Source: Streptomyces malaysiensis subsp. samsunensis (GTDB lineage: Bacteria > Actinomycetota > Actinomycetes > Streptomycetales > Streptomycetaceae). Taken from it: a DNA stretch of 57,649 nt. The DNA lies in the NCBI RefSeq assembly GCF_024519315.1, contig NZ_JANIIC010000066.1:1-57649 (forward strand), given 5' to 3'. Below the pieces are notes generated by a model. That model was not told the DNA's origin. It worked only from the letters and a program-made list of their open reading frames with translations, and searched no databases. Shown piece after piece: positions 1 to 8,080 of this stretch; the stretch's first letter is position 1, and each line of letters starts with the position of its first letter. A program made the translations under genes and the position numbers.

Positions 1-60
1 GGGGCGGAAAAACCCAGCCCGCGGGGGGGGGGGGGGCGGGGGGGGGGGCGGGGCCCCGGG
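1..60. other. G-rich contig end
   Basis: The first 60 bases are almost only G with a few C. No gene can be read. The other window end looks the same, so this is more likely a sequencing or assembly artefact than biology. Confidence 0.6.
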
Positions 61-101
61 CGGGGCCTGGGGCGGAGCCCCGGTTCGGGAAGGGGCGGGG
101 T

Positions 102-153
102 GGGGGATCAGCCCTCGGCGGGCGAAGTGGGGGGGATCAGCCCTCGGTGGGCG
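102..153. repeat. Short direct repeat at the 3' end of the LacI-type gene
   Basis: Two near-identical copies of about 23 bp, each with the core GATCAGCCCTCGG, start at 102 and 131 (period 29). The second contains the stop codon of the LacI-type gene and the first lies just beyond it. It looks like a small local duplication of the gene end. Confidence 0.6.
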
Positions 154-1180
154 GGGCCGTGCTGGCGCGGACGACCAGCTGCGTGGCCAATTCGACCCTC
201 GGGGACTCGATCTCCTCCCCCCGCGCCTGCCGCAACACCGTACGAGCAGCCAACTTCCCCATATCCGCCAACGGCTGGCGAACCGTCGTCAGCGGCGGCG
301 CCGACCAGCGGACCTCGGGCAGATCGTCGAAGCCGACGATGCTCACATCCTCCGGAACCCGCAGCCCCCGGCGGCGCAGCGCCTCGATCGCCCCCAGGGC
401 CATCTGATCGCTGGAGGCGAAGACCGCGGTGGGCGGGGAGTCGGTGTCCATCAGCTGGTCGCAGCCGTGGAAACCGGACTCGTGGTAGAAGTCGCCCTGC
501 GCCACCAGCGAAGGATCGAACGGTACGCCCGCCGCCTCGAGCGCCGCGCGATGGCCGTCCAGCCGGGCCCGGCTGCACAGCAGCCGGGGCGGACCGGCGA
601 TCAGGCCGATCCGCCGGTGGCCGAGGCTCAGCAGATGTTCGGTGGCGGCCATGCCGCCCGCCCAGTTGGTGGCCCCGATGGTGGGCGCCTCCAGCGCGGG
701 GGAGCCGGCCGGGTCGACGACCACGATCGGCACGTTCAGCCGCCGCAGCTCCTCGTGGACCACCGGCTCCAGTACGGACGTCACCAGGATCACCCCGTCC
801 GAGGCGCGGGCCCGCAGATTCTTCAGCCACTGCCGGGCCGAGCCCGCACGGCCGTGGATCGCCGAGACCACCGTGCCCACCCCGTCCCGGTGCGCGATGT
901 CCTCGACGCCCCGGATGATCTCCACCGCCCAGGGGCTGTCCAGATCGTTGAAGACCAGGTCCACCAGGGCGGCGCGGTCGCCGGGCGCGCTCTGGCGGCG
1001 GCGGTAGCCGTGGATCCGCAGCAGGTCCTCGACCCGGGCCCGGGTCTCGGGCGAGACATCCGAACGGCCGTTGACCACCCGGGAGACCGTGGGCACCGAC
1101 ACCCCGGCCTCCTGGGCGATGGCCGTGATCGTCACCTTGGGCCGGGCGCCGCCCTCGGTGCCCCTGCTCTCCGTAGCCAT
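137..1180 (-). CDS. LacI family transcriptional regulator
   Basis: This is a 347-residue repressor of the LacI/GalR family. An N-terminal helix-turn-helix (core TAIAQEAGVSVPTVSRVVNG, about residues 17-36) is followed by a periplasmic-binding-protein-like sugar domain ending with the family pattern FDDLPEVRWSAPPLTTV. The start is set at the ATG at 1180 because GGAGGAGG lies just upstream. An ATG five codons earlier (1195) overlaps that ribosome site and is less likely. The effector is unknown. No sugar transport or catabolic gene is adjacent inside the window, so its target may lie to the left, beyond the contig end. Such proteins usually bind a small sugar or sugar phosphate and repress a nearby operon. 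Confidence 0.93.
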   Translation of the reverse strand: MATESRGTEGGARPKVTITAIAQEAGVSVPTVSRVVNGRSDVSPETRARVEDLLRIHGYRRRQSAPGDRAALVDLVFNDLDSPWAVEIIRGVEDIAHRDGVGTVVSAIHGRAGSARQWLKNLRARASDGVILVTSVLEPVVHEELRRLNVPIVVVDPAGSPALEAPTIGATNWAGGMAATEHLLSLGHRRIGLIAGPPRLLCSRARLDGHRAALEAAGVPFDPSLVAQGDFYHESGFHGCDQLMDTDSPPTAVFASSDQMALGAIEALRRRGLRVPEDVSIVGFDDLPEVRWSAPPLTTVRQPLADMGKLAARTVLRQARGEEIESPRVELATQLVVRASTAPPTEG

Positions 1181-1258
1181 TTCCGCCTCCTCCATTGACG
1201 GGAACCATCCCCGCCTCTGACTTTCCGGGGGCGCACCCTCGGAACCTTGCAGAAGTCT

Positions 1259-1272
1259 TCCGGAAAACCGGA
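1259..1272. promoter_or_regulatory. Candidate operator (inverted repeat) upstream of the LacI-type gene
   Basis: A perfect inverted repeat, TCCGG-AAAA-CCGGA, lies about 80 bp upstream of the regulator's start. It could be an autoregulatory operator. It does not show the central CG typical of LacI-family sites, so the assignment is weak. Confidence 0.25.
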
Positions 1273-1415
1273 TCAGACGTGAAGAGACGAGAGAGGGACG
1301 TCCCCATGAAGGTCCTGAGCTTACGCAGCGCCGCGCGGCGCCGAAGCCTCGGCCGGGGCTGGGGGAGGGGCGGCGATCGAGGAGCGGGGCTTAAGCGTGA
1401 GGCGGAAGCGGGGGC

Positions 1416-1802
1416 TCAGACGATGGGCGTTGGTACCGACACCGCCGCGCGCGTACGCGTGGCATACGCCTGGACGCCGACCATCTCGTCGTCCAGACAC
1501 CGCCCCGTCTCCAGGTCGAAGCGCTGCTTCAGCAGCGGTGAGGCGACGAACGGCCGCCCGTCCGCCGAGCCCAGCAGCCCCCGCGAGAGGACATACGCCC
1601 CGCTGAACGGGTCGCGGTTGCCGATCGCGTACGCACGTCCCGAACGGTCCAGGAAGACCGCCACCTGGGCGCCGTCCGGCAGCAGGGCGGCCACCCCGCG
1701 CCCGGGGGTGAGGTCGGTCAGCTCACAGATGGCGAACCACCGCTGGTCGACGAGGAGTTCCACGCGGACCGCGGTCCGCTCGGCTCCGGGTGCCAAGGTC
1801 AT
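1416..1802 (-). CDS. nirD: Assimilatory nitrite reductase small subunit NirD
   Basis: This is the 128-residue small subunit of NADH-dependent nitrite reductase, a Rieske-fold protein without the iron-sulfur ligands, which is normal for NirD. Recognisable pieces are WFAICELTDLTPGRGVAALL near the start, AIGNRDPFSGA in the middle and SPLLKQRFDLETGRCLDD near the end. The start is the ATG at 1800-1802, which overlaps the nirB stop as ATGA, so the two genes are translationally coupled. It acts in the cytoplasm with NirB in six-electron reduction of nitrite to ammonium. It is the last gene of the oxidoreductase-nirB-nirD operon and should share the GlnR box at 6615-6652. Confidence 0.95.
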   Translation of the reverse strand: MTLAPGAERTAVRVELLVDQRWFAICELTDLTPGRGVAALLPDGAQVAVFLDRSGRAYAIGNRDPFSGAYVLSRGLLGSADGRPFVASPLLKQRFDLETGRCLDDEMVGVQAYATRTRAAVSVPTPIV

Positions 1803-4492
1803 CGGCTGGCAGTCCCTTCGAGAGTACGGACGGGGATGGTGGGGCCGGACAGGACCGTCAGATCCGGCTTGACCTGGTCGCGCTCGGGCACGAACCGCAC
1901 CGTCGGGTCCGGTGCCTCCGGCGCGTTGACGAAGGAGACGAAGCGCCGCAGCCGCTCCGGATCGCCCAGGGTCTCGGCCCACTCGTCGCGGTAGCCGGCC
2001 ACATGGTCGGCCATCAGCGCCTCCAACTCGGCGCACAGCCCCAGCGAGTCCTCGACCACCACATCGCGTACGTGGTCAAGACCGCCCTCGATCCGCTCCA
2101 GCCAGGCCGAGGTGCGCTCCAGGCGGTCCGCGGTGCGGATGTAGAACATCAGGAACCGGTCGATGAGCCGGATCAGCTCCTTGTCGTCCAGGTCCTGGGC
2201 GAGCGGATCGGCGTGGCGCGGGTCCGCCCCGCCGTTGCCGCCCACGTACAGATTCCAGCCGTTGGACGTGGCGATCACGCCGAAGTCCTTGCCGCGTGCC
2301 TCCGCGCATTCGCGGGCGCATCCCGAGACGGCCGACTTCAGCTTGTGCGGTGAGCGCAGCCCCCGGTAGCGCAGCTCCAGGTCGATGGCCATCCGGACCG
2401 AGTCCTGCACCCCGTAGCGGCACCAGGTCTGCCCCACGCACGACTTCACGGTGCGCAGCGCCTTGCCGTAGGCGTGGCCCGACTCGAATCCGGCGTCCAC
2501 CAGCCGCGCCCAGATCAGCGGGAGCTGGTCCACCCGGGCGCCGAAGAGGTCGATCCGCTGACCGCCGGTGATCTTCGTATAGAGCCCGAAGTCCCGGGCC
2601 ACCTCGCCGATCACGATCAGCTTCTCCGGGGTGATCTCCCCGCCGGGGATCCGGGGCACGATCGAATACGACCCGTTGCGCTGGAGGTTCGCCAGGAAGT
2701 GATCGTTGGTGTCCTGGAGCGCGGCCTGCTCGCCGTCCAGGACATAGCCGCTCGCGCCCAGCGTCGGGGCCAGCGAGGCGATGATCGAGGCCACGGCGGG
2801 TTTGCACACCTCACAGCCCTCGCCCTGGCGGGCCTCCGCCCGGCCGTGGCTGTCCAGCAGCCGTGCGTAGGTGGTGATGCGCAGGGTGCGGACGATCTCG
2901 TACAGCTCGGCGCGGGTGTACCCGAAGCAGCCGCACAGCCCCTTGTCGACGCTGACGCCGCTCGCCTCCAGCTCGTCGTTGACCAGCGAGGTGAGCGCCT
3001 TGACGCAACTGCCGCAGCCCGTGCCCGCCTTGGTGCACTTCTTCACCTCGGGGACGGTGGCGCAGTGGTGGTCGGTGACGGCCGAACGGATCGCGCCCTT
3101 GGTGACGTTGTGGCAGTTGCAGATGATCGCCTCGTCCGGAAGCGCCGACGGGCCGAGGGCGGCGGGCGCGCCCAGCCCCGCCGGCAGCACCAGCTGTTCG
3201 GGGGCGACGGGCGGCACCGAGCCGGTGAGCGGCCGCAGCATGCCGTACGACTCGGCGTCGCCGACCAGCACCCCGCCGAGGAGGGCGCCGTCGGCGCCGA
3301 CCACCAGTTTCTTGTAGACGCCCGCGCGGGAGTCGGAGTAGACGACGTCGAGGCAGCCGTCGGCGGTGCCGTGGGCATCGCCGAAGCTGGCCACGTCCAC
3401 GCCGAGGAGTTTGAGCTTGGTGGAGGTGTCGGCGCCGGTGAAGTGTCCGGGCGTTTCCGTGGTTTCGGTGGCCTGGGGGGCGATTGTGCCGGCCGCGACC
3501 TCGGCCATCTCATAGCCGGGTGCGACCAGCCCGTACACCCGGCCATCGGCGGCCAGCGCGCATTCGCCGATCGCGTACACCGCCGGATCGCTGGTGCGAC
3601 AGCGCTCGTCCACCGCGATCCCGCCGCGCTCGCCGACCTCCAGACCGCAGTCGCGGGCCAGCTGATCGCGAGGGCGCACGCCCGCCGAGAAGATGACGAG
3701 GTCGGTGTCGATGGACGAGCCGTCGGACAGCGTCATGGCGGTGACCGCGCCGTCGCCGTCCGCGGTGATCTCCTTACCGCCCACGCCGGTGTGCACGATC
3801 AGGCCCATGTCCTCGACCGTGCGGCGCAGGGCCGTGCCGCCGCCCTCGTCCACCTGGATGGCCATGAGCCGTGGGTTGAACTCCACGATGTGGGTGGTCA
3901 GCCCGAGCCCCTTGAGCGCTCCGGCGGCCTCCAGGCCGAGCAGTCCGCCGCCGACGACGACGCCGGACGCGCAGTTCTTGGCGTACTCCTCGATCGTGAG
4001 CAGATCCTCGATGGTGCGGTAGACGAAGCAGCCGTCGCTGTCGCGGCCGGGGACGGGCGGGACGAACGGGTACGAGCCGGTGGCCAGCACGAGCGTGTCG
4101 TAGGCGACGGTCAGCCCGGAGCGGGCGGTCACGGTGCGGGCGGCGCGGTCGATGGACTCGGCCGGGTCGCCCAGGTGCAGCTCGATGCCGTTCCGGGCCA
4201 TGAAGCCGTCCTCGACGAGGGAGAGTTCATCCGGGGTGCGGCCGGAGAAGTACGAGGTCAGCTGGACTCGGTCGTAGGCGGGGCGGGGCTCCTCGCAGAG
4301 CACGACGACGCGGGCGGTCTCGGTGACCCTCCGCTCGGCCAGCGCTTCGAGGAACCGCTGGCCGACCATGCCGTGGCCGACCAGCACGATGGTGGGGACG
4401 GCGGCGGTCGTGGCGACGGCCTCGGCGGCGATTTCGGGGGCGGTTTCGTCCTTTGGTGCGCTCGGTGCACTTGGGGTGCTCGGTGCGCTCAT
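1799..4492 (-). CDS. nirB: Assimilatory nitrite reductase large subunit NirB
   Basis: This 897-residue siroheme/FAD enzyme reduces nitrite to ammonium with NADH. An N-terminal NAD(P)/FAD domain begins with VLVGHGMVGQRF (about residue 37). Cysteines for a BFD-type [2Fe-2S] cluster follow (CNCHNV near 456, then CTKAGTGCGSC near 487), with CGCFGYTRAELYEIV and CEVCKPA after that. The C-terminal sulfite/nitrite reductase part has the paired motifs CVGQTWCRYG (about 684) and SGCARECAEARGKDFG (about 722), which hold the [4Fe-4S]-siroheme centre. Length and domain order match full-length NirB. The start lies 2 bp after the upstream oxidoreductase stop with GGAGG upstream, and the stop overlaps nirD. 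Expression is expected under nitrogen limitation through GlnR. Confidence 0.97.
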   Translation of the reverse strand: MSAPSTPSAPSAPKDETAPEIAAEAVATTAAVPTIVLVGHGMVGQRFLEALAERRVTETARVVVLCEEPRPAYDRVQLTSYFSGRTPDELSLVEDGFMARNGIELHLGDPAESIDRAARTVTARSGLTVAYDTLVLATGSYPFVPPVPGRDSDGCFVYRTIEDLLTIEEYAKNCASGVVVGGGLLGLEAAGALKGLGLTTHIVEFNPRLMAIQVDEGGGTALRRTVEDMGLIVHTGVGGKEITADGDGAVTAMTLSDGSSIDTDLVIFSAGVRPRDQLARDCGLEVGERGGIAVDERCRTSDPAVYAIGECALAADGRVYGLVAPGYEMAEVAAGTIAPQATETTETPGHFTGADTSTKLKLLGVDVASFGDAHGTADGCLDVVYSDSRAGVYKKLVVGADGALLGGVLVGDAESYGMLRPLTGSVPPVAPEQLVLPAGLGAPAALGPSALPDEAIICNCHNVTKGAIRSAVTDHHCATVPEVKKCTKAGTGCGSCVKALTSLVNDELEASGVSVDKGLCGCFGYTRAELYEIVRTLRITTYARLLDSHGRAEARQGEGCEVCKPAVASIIASLAPTLGASGYVLDGEQAALQDTNDHFLANLQRNGSYSIVPRIPGGEITPEKLIVIGEVARDFGLYTKITGGQRIDLFGARVDQLPLIWARLVDAGFESGHAYGKALRTVKSCVGQTWCRYGVQDSVRMAIDLELRYRGLRSPHKLKSAVSGCARECAEARGKDFGVIATSNGWNLYVGGNGGADPRHADPLAQDLDDKELIRLIDRFLMFYIRTADRLERTSAWLERIEGGLDHVRDVVVEDSLGLCAELEALMADHVAGYRDEWAETLGDPERLRRFVSFVNAPEAPDPTVRFVPERDQVKPDLTVLSGPTIPVRTLEGTASR

Positions 4493-4494
4493 CG

Positions 4495-6570
4495 TCAGGA
4501 GCCTCCATCGTTGGTCAGCAGGTGGAGCAAGGGGGTGGCGGGGAGCGGCTCATCGCCCTCCCAGGTCCGGGCGAGCGCGCCGACGGTGCCGAGATCGCCG
4601 AGAAGAATGCCGCCGAGAAGGCGGTCTCCGCGGACCACGACTTTGCGGTACGTGTTGCGCGTGGCGTCCGTGAGGTGAATGACGTCGTCGCCGGGGGCGG
4701 GGATGGGATTGCCGAAGGCGGCGAGATCGAGGGGGCCGGGGGCGGAATGCGCTTCCGCGGCCGCGGTGGTGACGGCGAGGGTTGGGCTGCTGGGCACTGC
4801 GGTGAGCGTGAGACGGGTGAGGGCGCGGGTGCCGGTGTAACGGGCTGAGTTTTCGTCGCCGGGTGCGGGGCCTGTATGCCGGGCTGAGTTTTCGTCCCCG
4901 GGTGCGAGGTCCCTGTTCCGGGTTGAGCTTTCGTCCCCGGGTGCGGCCCGGCGGCCGGTTTGTGCGCACGTGTTGCGCGTGGCGTGGTCGGTGGGTGCGA
5001 GGTCCCTGTGTCGGGCTGAGTTTTCGTCCCCGGGTGCGGCCCGGTGGCCGGTTTGTGCCCACCCGTTCCTCCCCCAGCTACCGCTGGGAGGTGCCCCCTC
5101 CGCGGAACGATTGCCCACAAACCGGTCTGCGTCAGCGGCCCCCGGGACGGAGCCCTGGCGGGGTTCGGCACCCCAGCCGCCCTGGGACCCAGGGGCGGAG
5201 CCCCGGTGGGGGGCCGGGGGGCGGAGCCACCCGGTTTCGGGGAGGGGCGGGGTGGGGGAGAGGACCCGCGCCAGCACGTCCGCCTGCTCTTGCGCCGCCC
5301 CCGCCAAGCCGTACACGACCCCCGCGTGCTCCGCGCAGTCGCCAATCGCGAACACCCGCGGGTCACTCGTCCGCAGCTCGTCGTCGATGACGATCCCGCG
5401 CGCCACCTCAAGCCCGGCCGCCCGCGCCAGCCCCACCCGTGGCCGGACCCCGCACGCCAACACGACCAGGTCCGCCTCCAGGGCGTAGCCGTCGGCCAGC
5501 TCGACGGCGCTCACCGCCCGCGCCGCACGCCCCCCGCCGTCCCCGCCGTCACGGCTGCCGCCGCTGCCCCTGCCGTCCCGGCCGTCTCCGCCATCTCCGC
5601 CATCTCCGCCGTCCCCGGCGTCCCCGGCGTCCGCGGAGTGGGTGCGTAGGCCGCGGACCCGGCACTCGGTGTGGGTTTCCACGCCCAGCGCCGCCATATG
5701 CCGTCGCAGCAGCCGTGAGGCGTCCGGGTCCAGCTGGCGTTCCATCAGGTGTTCGCCCTGGTGCGCCAGGACCACCTGGCCGCCGCGCTGGGCCAGTGCG
5801 CGGGCGGCGGAGACGCCGAGGAGGCCGCCGCCGATGACGACGGCACGGGCGCCGGGGCGTACGGCCGCGCCGAGGGCCAGGCAGTCGTCCATGGTGCGGA
5901 AGGCGTGGACGCCGTCCGGCAGGTCGTGGCCGTCCGGTTCGAACAGGCCGCGCAGCGGCGGCAGCACCGGGTTGGAGCCGGTGGCCAGCACCAGCGCGTC
6001 GTACGGTACGCGGCGGCCGTCGTCGCACAGCACCTCCGCCGTGGGGCGGTCGACGCGGACCACCCGCACCCCGCCGAGCCGCCGTACCCCGGCGGCGGGG
6101 GCGGGGAGGGCGATGACCTCGGGGGCGTATCGCCCGGCGAGGACCTCGGCGAGGAGCACCCGGTTGTACGCGGGGTGCTGCTCCTCGCCGATGATCGTGA
6201 CCTCGACGGCGAGCGAGCCCGTGCCCGAACCAGAATCCGACCCGGCGCCCAAGTCTGACCCGGCGCCCGAGCCGGGACCTGCGCCCGAGTCCGAGCCCGT
6301 GCCTGGGCCCGGCCCGCCGCCAGAGTCCGACCTGGCGCCTGGTCCCGGACCAGCGCTCAAGTCCGACCCGGGGCCCGAGCCGGGACCAGCGCCCGCCCCC
6401 GGACCAGCGCTCAAGTCCGACCCGGGGCCCGAACCCGACCCAGCGCCCGCGCCCGACCCAGCGCCCGGACCCGACCCCGGCCCCACCACCCGCCCAGCCA
6501 GTTGCTGTGCCAGCCGTGTGCCTGCCAGTCCGCCGCCGACGATCACCACCCGGCGGCGGTGCGGGCTCAT
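4495..6570 (-). CDS. NirB-type FAD/NAD(P) oxidoreductase with large repeat insertions
   Basis: This is a flavoprotein reductase (691 residues) heading the nitrite operon. The FAD Rossmann motif RRVVIVGGGLAGTRLAQQL is at the N-terminus, an NAD-binding motif AVVIGGGLLGVSAARAL in the middle, and the second FAD motif VFAIGDCAEHAGVVYGLAG follows. The C-terminal part (HLTDATRNTYRKVVVRGDRL) resembles the tail of the NirB flavin domain. A gene of this kind beside nirB is common in Streptomyces, and it probably passes electrons in nitrite or nitrate reduction. Two non-conserved segments are inserted in frame: a Gly/Pro/Ser-rich stretch after the first Rossmann helix (DNA 6213-6492) and about 140 residues of intergenic-type repeat (DNA 4838-5256). 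The start at 6570 is chosen for AGGGAG upstream. An ATG at 6591 is the alternative. Confidence 0.85.
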   Translation of the reverse strand: MSPHRRRVVIVGGGLAGTRLAQQLAGRVVGPGSGPGAGSGAGAGSGSGPGSDLSAGPGAGAGPGSGPGSDLSAGPGPGARSDSGGGPGPGTGSDSGAGPGSGAGSDLGAGSDSGSGTGSLAVEVTIIGEEQHPAYNRVLLAEVLAGRYAPEVIALPAPAAGVRRLGGVRVVRVDRPTAEVLCDDGRRVPYDALVLATGSNPVLPPLRGLFEPDGHDLPDGVHAFRTMDDCLALGAAVRPGARAVVIGGGLLGVSAARALAQRGGQVVLAHQGEHLMERQLDPDASRLLRRHMAALGVETHTECRVRGLRTHSADAGDAGDGGDGGDGGDGRDGRGSGGSRDGGDGGGRAARAVSAVELADGYALEADLVVLACGVRPRVGLARAAGLEVARGIVIDDELRTSDPRVFAIGDCAEHAGVVYGLAGAAQEQADVLARVLSPTPPLPETGWLRPPAPHRGSAPGSQGGWGAEPRQGSVPGAADADRFVGNRSAEGAPPSGSWGRNGWAQTGHRAAPGDENSARHRDLAPTDHATRNTCAQTGRRAAPGDESSTRNRDLAPGDENSARHTGPAPGDENSARYTGTRALTRLTLTAVPSSPTLAVTTAAAEAHSAPGPLDLAAFGNPIPAPGDDVIHLTDATRNTYRKVVVRGDRLLGGILLGDLGTVGALARTWEGDEPLPATPLLHLLTNDGGS
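4838..5256. repeat. Intergenic-type repeats lying in frame inside the oxidoreductase gene
   Basis: The right part (about 5057-5256) is built from sequence that normally lies between Streptomyces genes, such as the CCCCCAGCTACCGCTGGGAG hairpin and GGGGCGGAGCC stretches. A near-identical tail, GAGGGGCGGGGTGGGGGA-like, also occurs at the left window end (about 70-107). The left part (about 4838-5056) holds four or more imperfect copies of a 40-50 bp unit containing GAGTTTTCGTCCCCGGGTGC. The whole stretch stays open in the gene's frame and adds about 140 residues between conserved segments. Confidence 0.75.
6213..6492. repeat. Coding Gly/Pro/Ser/Ala repeat
   Basis: About 95 codons encode alternating GPG, GSG, GAG and SDLSAGP-type units between the first Rossmann helix and the next strand of the oxidoreductase. 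At DNA level, imperfect units containing GACCAGCGCTCAAGTCCGAC recur. Slippage or unequal recombination is the likely origin. Confidence 0.75.
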
Positions 6571-6614
6571 CGGCTCCCTGTACGACTCCATGCCAGGAAG
6601 CGTGCGGGGCGCCT

Positions 6615-6652
6615 GTTACCCGACCGCATCACCTCCGTTTCCCGGAGGCAAC
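6615..6652. promoter_or_regulatory. GlnR box (four half-sites) upstream of the nitrite reductase operon
   Basis: Read on the minus strand, the site is GTTGC-n6-GAAAC-n6-GATGC-n6-GTAAC, with exactly six bases between each five-base half-site. This is the arrangement of Streptomyces GlnR boxes (alternating gTnAC and GAAAC half-sites, 11-bp period). It ends about 45 bp upstream of the first start codon of the operon, so GlnR could activate nirBD here. The same 11-bp pattern recurs upstream of nasA. Confidence 0.8.
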
Positions 6653-6672
6653 GCTGCCCTCAGCGCATCCCC

Positions 6673-7968
6673 TCAGCCGCTGTGAGCCACCCCGGGGCGG
6701 GACCCCAGCCGGATGGGGAGCCGTTGCGGGCTGTTGCCGACGAAGCTGGGGTGCGGGACCAGTTCCTCGTCCGGGACCGCGAGGTCGAGGCCGGGGAAGC
6801 GGGTGAAGAGGGCTTCGAGGGCGATCACGGCCTCCATCCGGGCCAGCGGGGCGCCCAGGCAGAAGTGGGCGCCGTGGCCGAAGGACAGATGGCGGGCGCT
6901 CCGGGTGATGTCGAAGCGGTCGGCGTCCGGGCCGTAGGCCCGCTCGTCGCGCCCGGCGGCGGTGTACGAGACGAGCACGGGCGTGCCCTTGGGGATGACC
7001 GCGTCCCCGACCGGCAGGTCCTTCGTGGGGTAGCGGAACGGGAAGTAGCTCACCGGGCCGTCGTACCGCAGCGTCTCCTCGACCGCGTCCCCCCAGGTCG
7101 CGGTGCCGGAGCGGATCAGCTCGAGCTGGTCGCGGTGGTTGCACAGGGCCCGTACCGCGTTGGTGATCAGATTGAGGGTGGTCTCGTGCCCGGCGATGAT
7201 CGTCAGCATCAGGGTGCCGATCAGCTCCTCCTCGCTGAGCCGGTCGCCGGTCTCCGCCCCGTCGCGGACGTCCCGTGCCGCGATCAGCGCGCTGGTGAGG
7301 TCGTCCCCGGGGTCCTTGAGCCGGGCGGCGGCCACCTGGCCGAGGACCGCCACCATCTCGCGGTTGGCGGCCGGGACCCGCTCCGGGGCGGTCCGGGTGG
7401 AGACGATCTCGTTGGACAGCTCGTGCAGCCGGTCCTGGTGCACGTCGTCGACGCCCAGGAGCCGGCAGATCACGCTCATCGGCAGCGGCAGCGCGAAGTG
7501 GCGGCGCAGGTCGGCCACCCCGTCCGGATCCGCGGCGGCGGCCCCGGCCAGCCGGTCCAGCAGGGTGGCGGTGAGCTCGTGGACCACCGGGCGCAGCGCC
7601 TCCACCCGGCGCGGGGTGAACGCCCGGGTCACCAGGGACCGCAGCCGCTTGTGGTCCTCGCCATCCGCGGTGATCATGCCCCGGACGGTGGCGAACGTCC
7701 GCATCGGCCAGCCGGGCGGGAGCTCGTCGTTCTGCAAGGCGGCGAAGTGGCAGGCGTTCTTGGCCACGTCGGGGTGGGTGACGAAGTCCTTCAGCTCCTC
7801 GTGCCGGGTGATGGCGTACGCCGGTACGTCACCGGGCAGCAGGACCGGGACCGCGGCTCCGCGGGCGCGCAGCTCTTCGTTGACCGCGTGCTGGCGCGCC
7901 CCGGAGGCGTCCAGACGGTGCGGTGCGGCGGATTCGGCGTGCGACACGGGGCAGCGGCCTTCGGTCAT
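6673..7968 (-). CDS. Cytochrome P450 (conservon-associated, CYP154-like)
   Basis: This is a 431-residue soluble bacterial P450 monooxygenase. All key elements are present: I-helix AGHETT for oxygen activation, K-helix EETLR (the ExxR motif), and the heme loop FGHGAHFCLGAPLAR with the thiolate cysteine. It lies 96 bp after the second P450 gene of the conservon in the same direction, with AGGAG before the ATG. The pairing of a normal P450 with an ExxR-less P450 downstream of cvnABCD matches the CYP157-CYP154 pairs known from S. coelicolor conservons. The family name is my inference from this arrangement. The substrate is unknown. No ferredoxin gene is adjacent. Confidence 0.9.
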   Translation of the reverse strand: MTEGRCPVSHAESAAPHRLDASGARQHAVNEELRARGAAVPVLLPGDVPAYAITRHEELKDFVTHPDVAKNACHFAALQNDELPPGWPMRTFATVRGMITADGEDHKRLRSLVTRAFTPRRVEALRPVVHELTATLLDRLAGAAAADPDGVADLRRHFALPLPMSVICRLLGVDDVHQDRLHELSNEIVSTRTAPERVPAANREMVAVLGQVAAARLKDPGDDLTSALIAARDVRDGAETGDRLSEEELIGTLMLTIIAGHETTLNLITNAVRALCNHRDQLELIRSGTATWGDAVEETLRYDGPVSYFPFRYPTKDLPVGDAVIPKGTPVLVSYTAAGRDERAYGPDADRFDITRSARHLSFGHGAHFCLGAPLARMEAVIALEALFTRFPGLDLAVPDEELVPHPSFVGNSPQRLPIRLGSRPGVAHSG

Positions 7969-8000
7969 CTGCGGTCTCCTGCGGGGGAGTCGGGGGCGGG

Positions 8001-8080
8001 CCGTTCGGTCGGAGGGCGGGCCGTTCGGTCGGAGGGCGGGCCGGTCAGTCGGAGGGCGGGCCGGTCAGTCGGAGGGCGCG
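8001..8080. repeat. Four tandem 20-bp repeats between the two P450 genes
   Basis: Units start at 8001, 8021, 8041 and 8061. The first two are identical (CCGTTCGGTCGGAGGGCGGG). The last two share the variant CCGGTCAGTCGGAGGGCG-. The array covers the stop codon of the upstream P450 (8065-8067) and most of the gap to the next one, so it ends inside coding sequence. Copy number may vary between strains. Confidence 0.9.

Noticed and set aside
2474..4678. 734-residue open frame on the plus strand opposite nirB
   Set aside because: It is a GC-driven shadow of nirB. The translation is low-complexity without any motif, and the nirB frame carries all conserved residues.
8001..8080. Possible CRISPR array
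   Set aside because: The units are 20 bp and directly adjoining, without spacers, and no cas gene is near.
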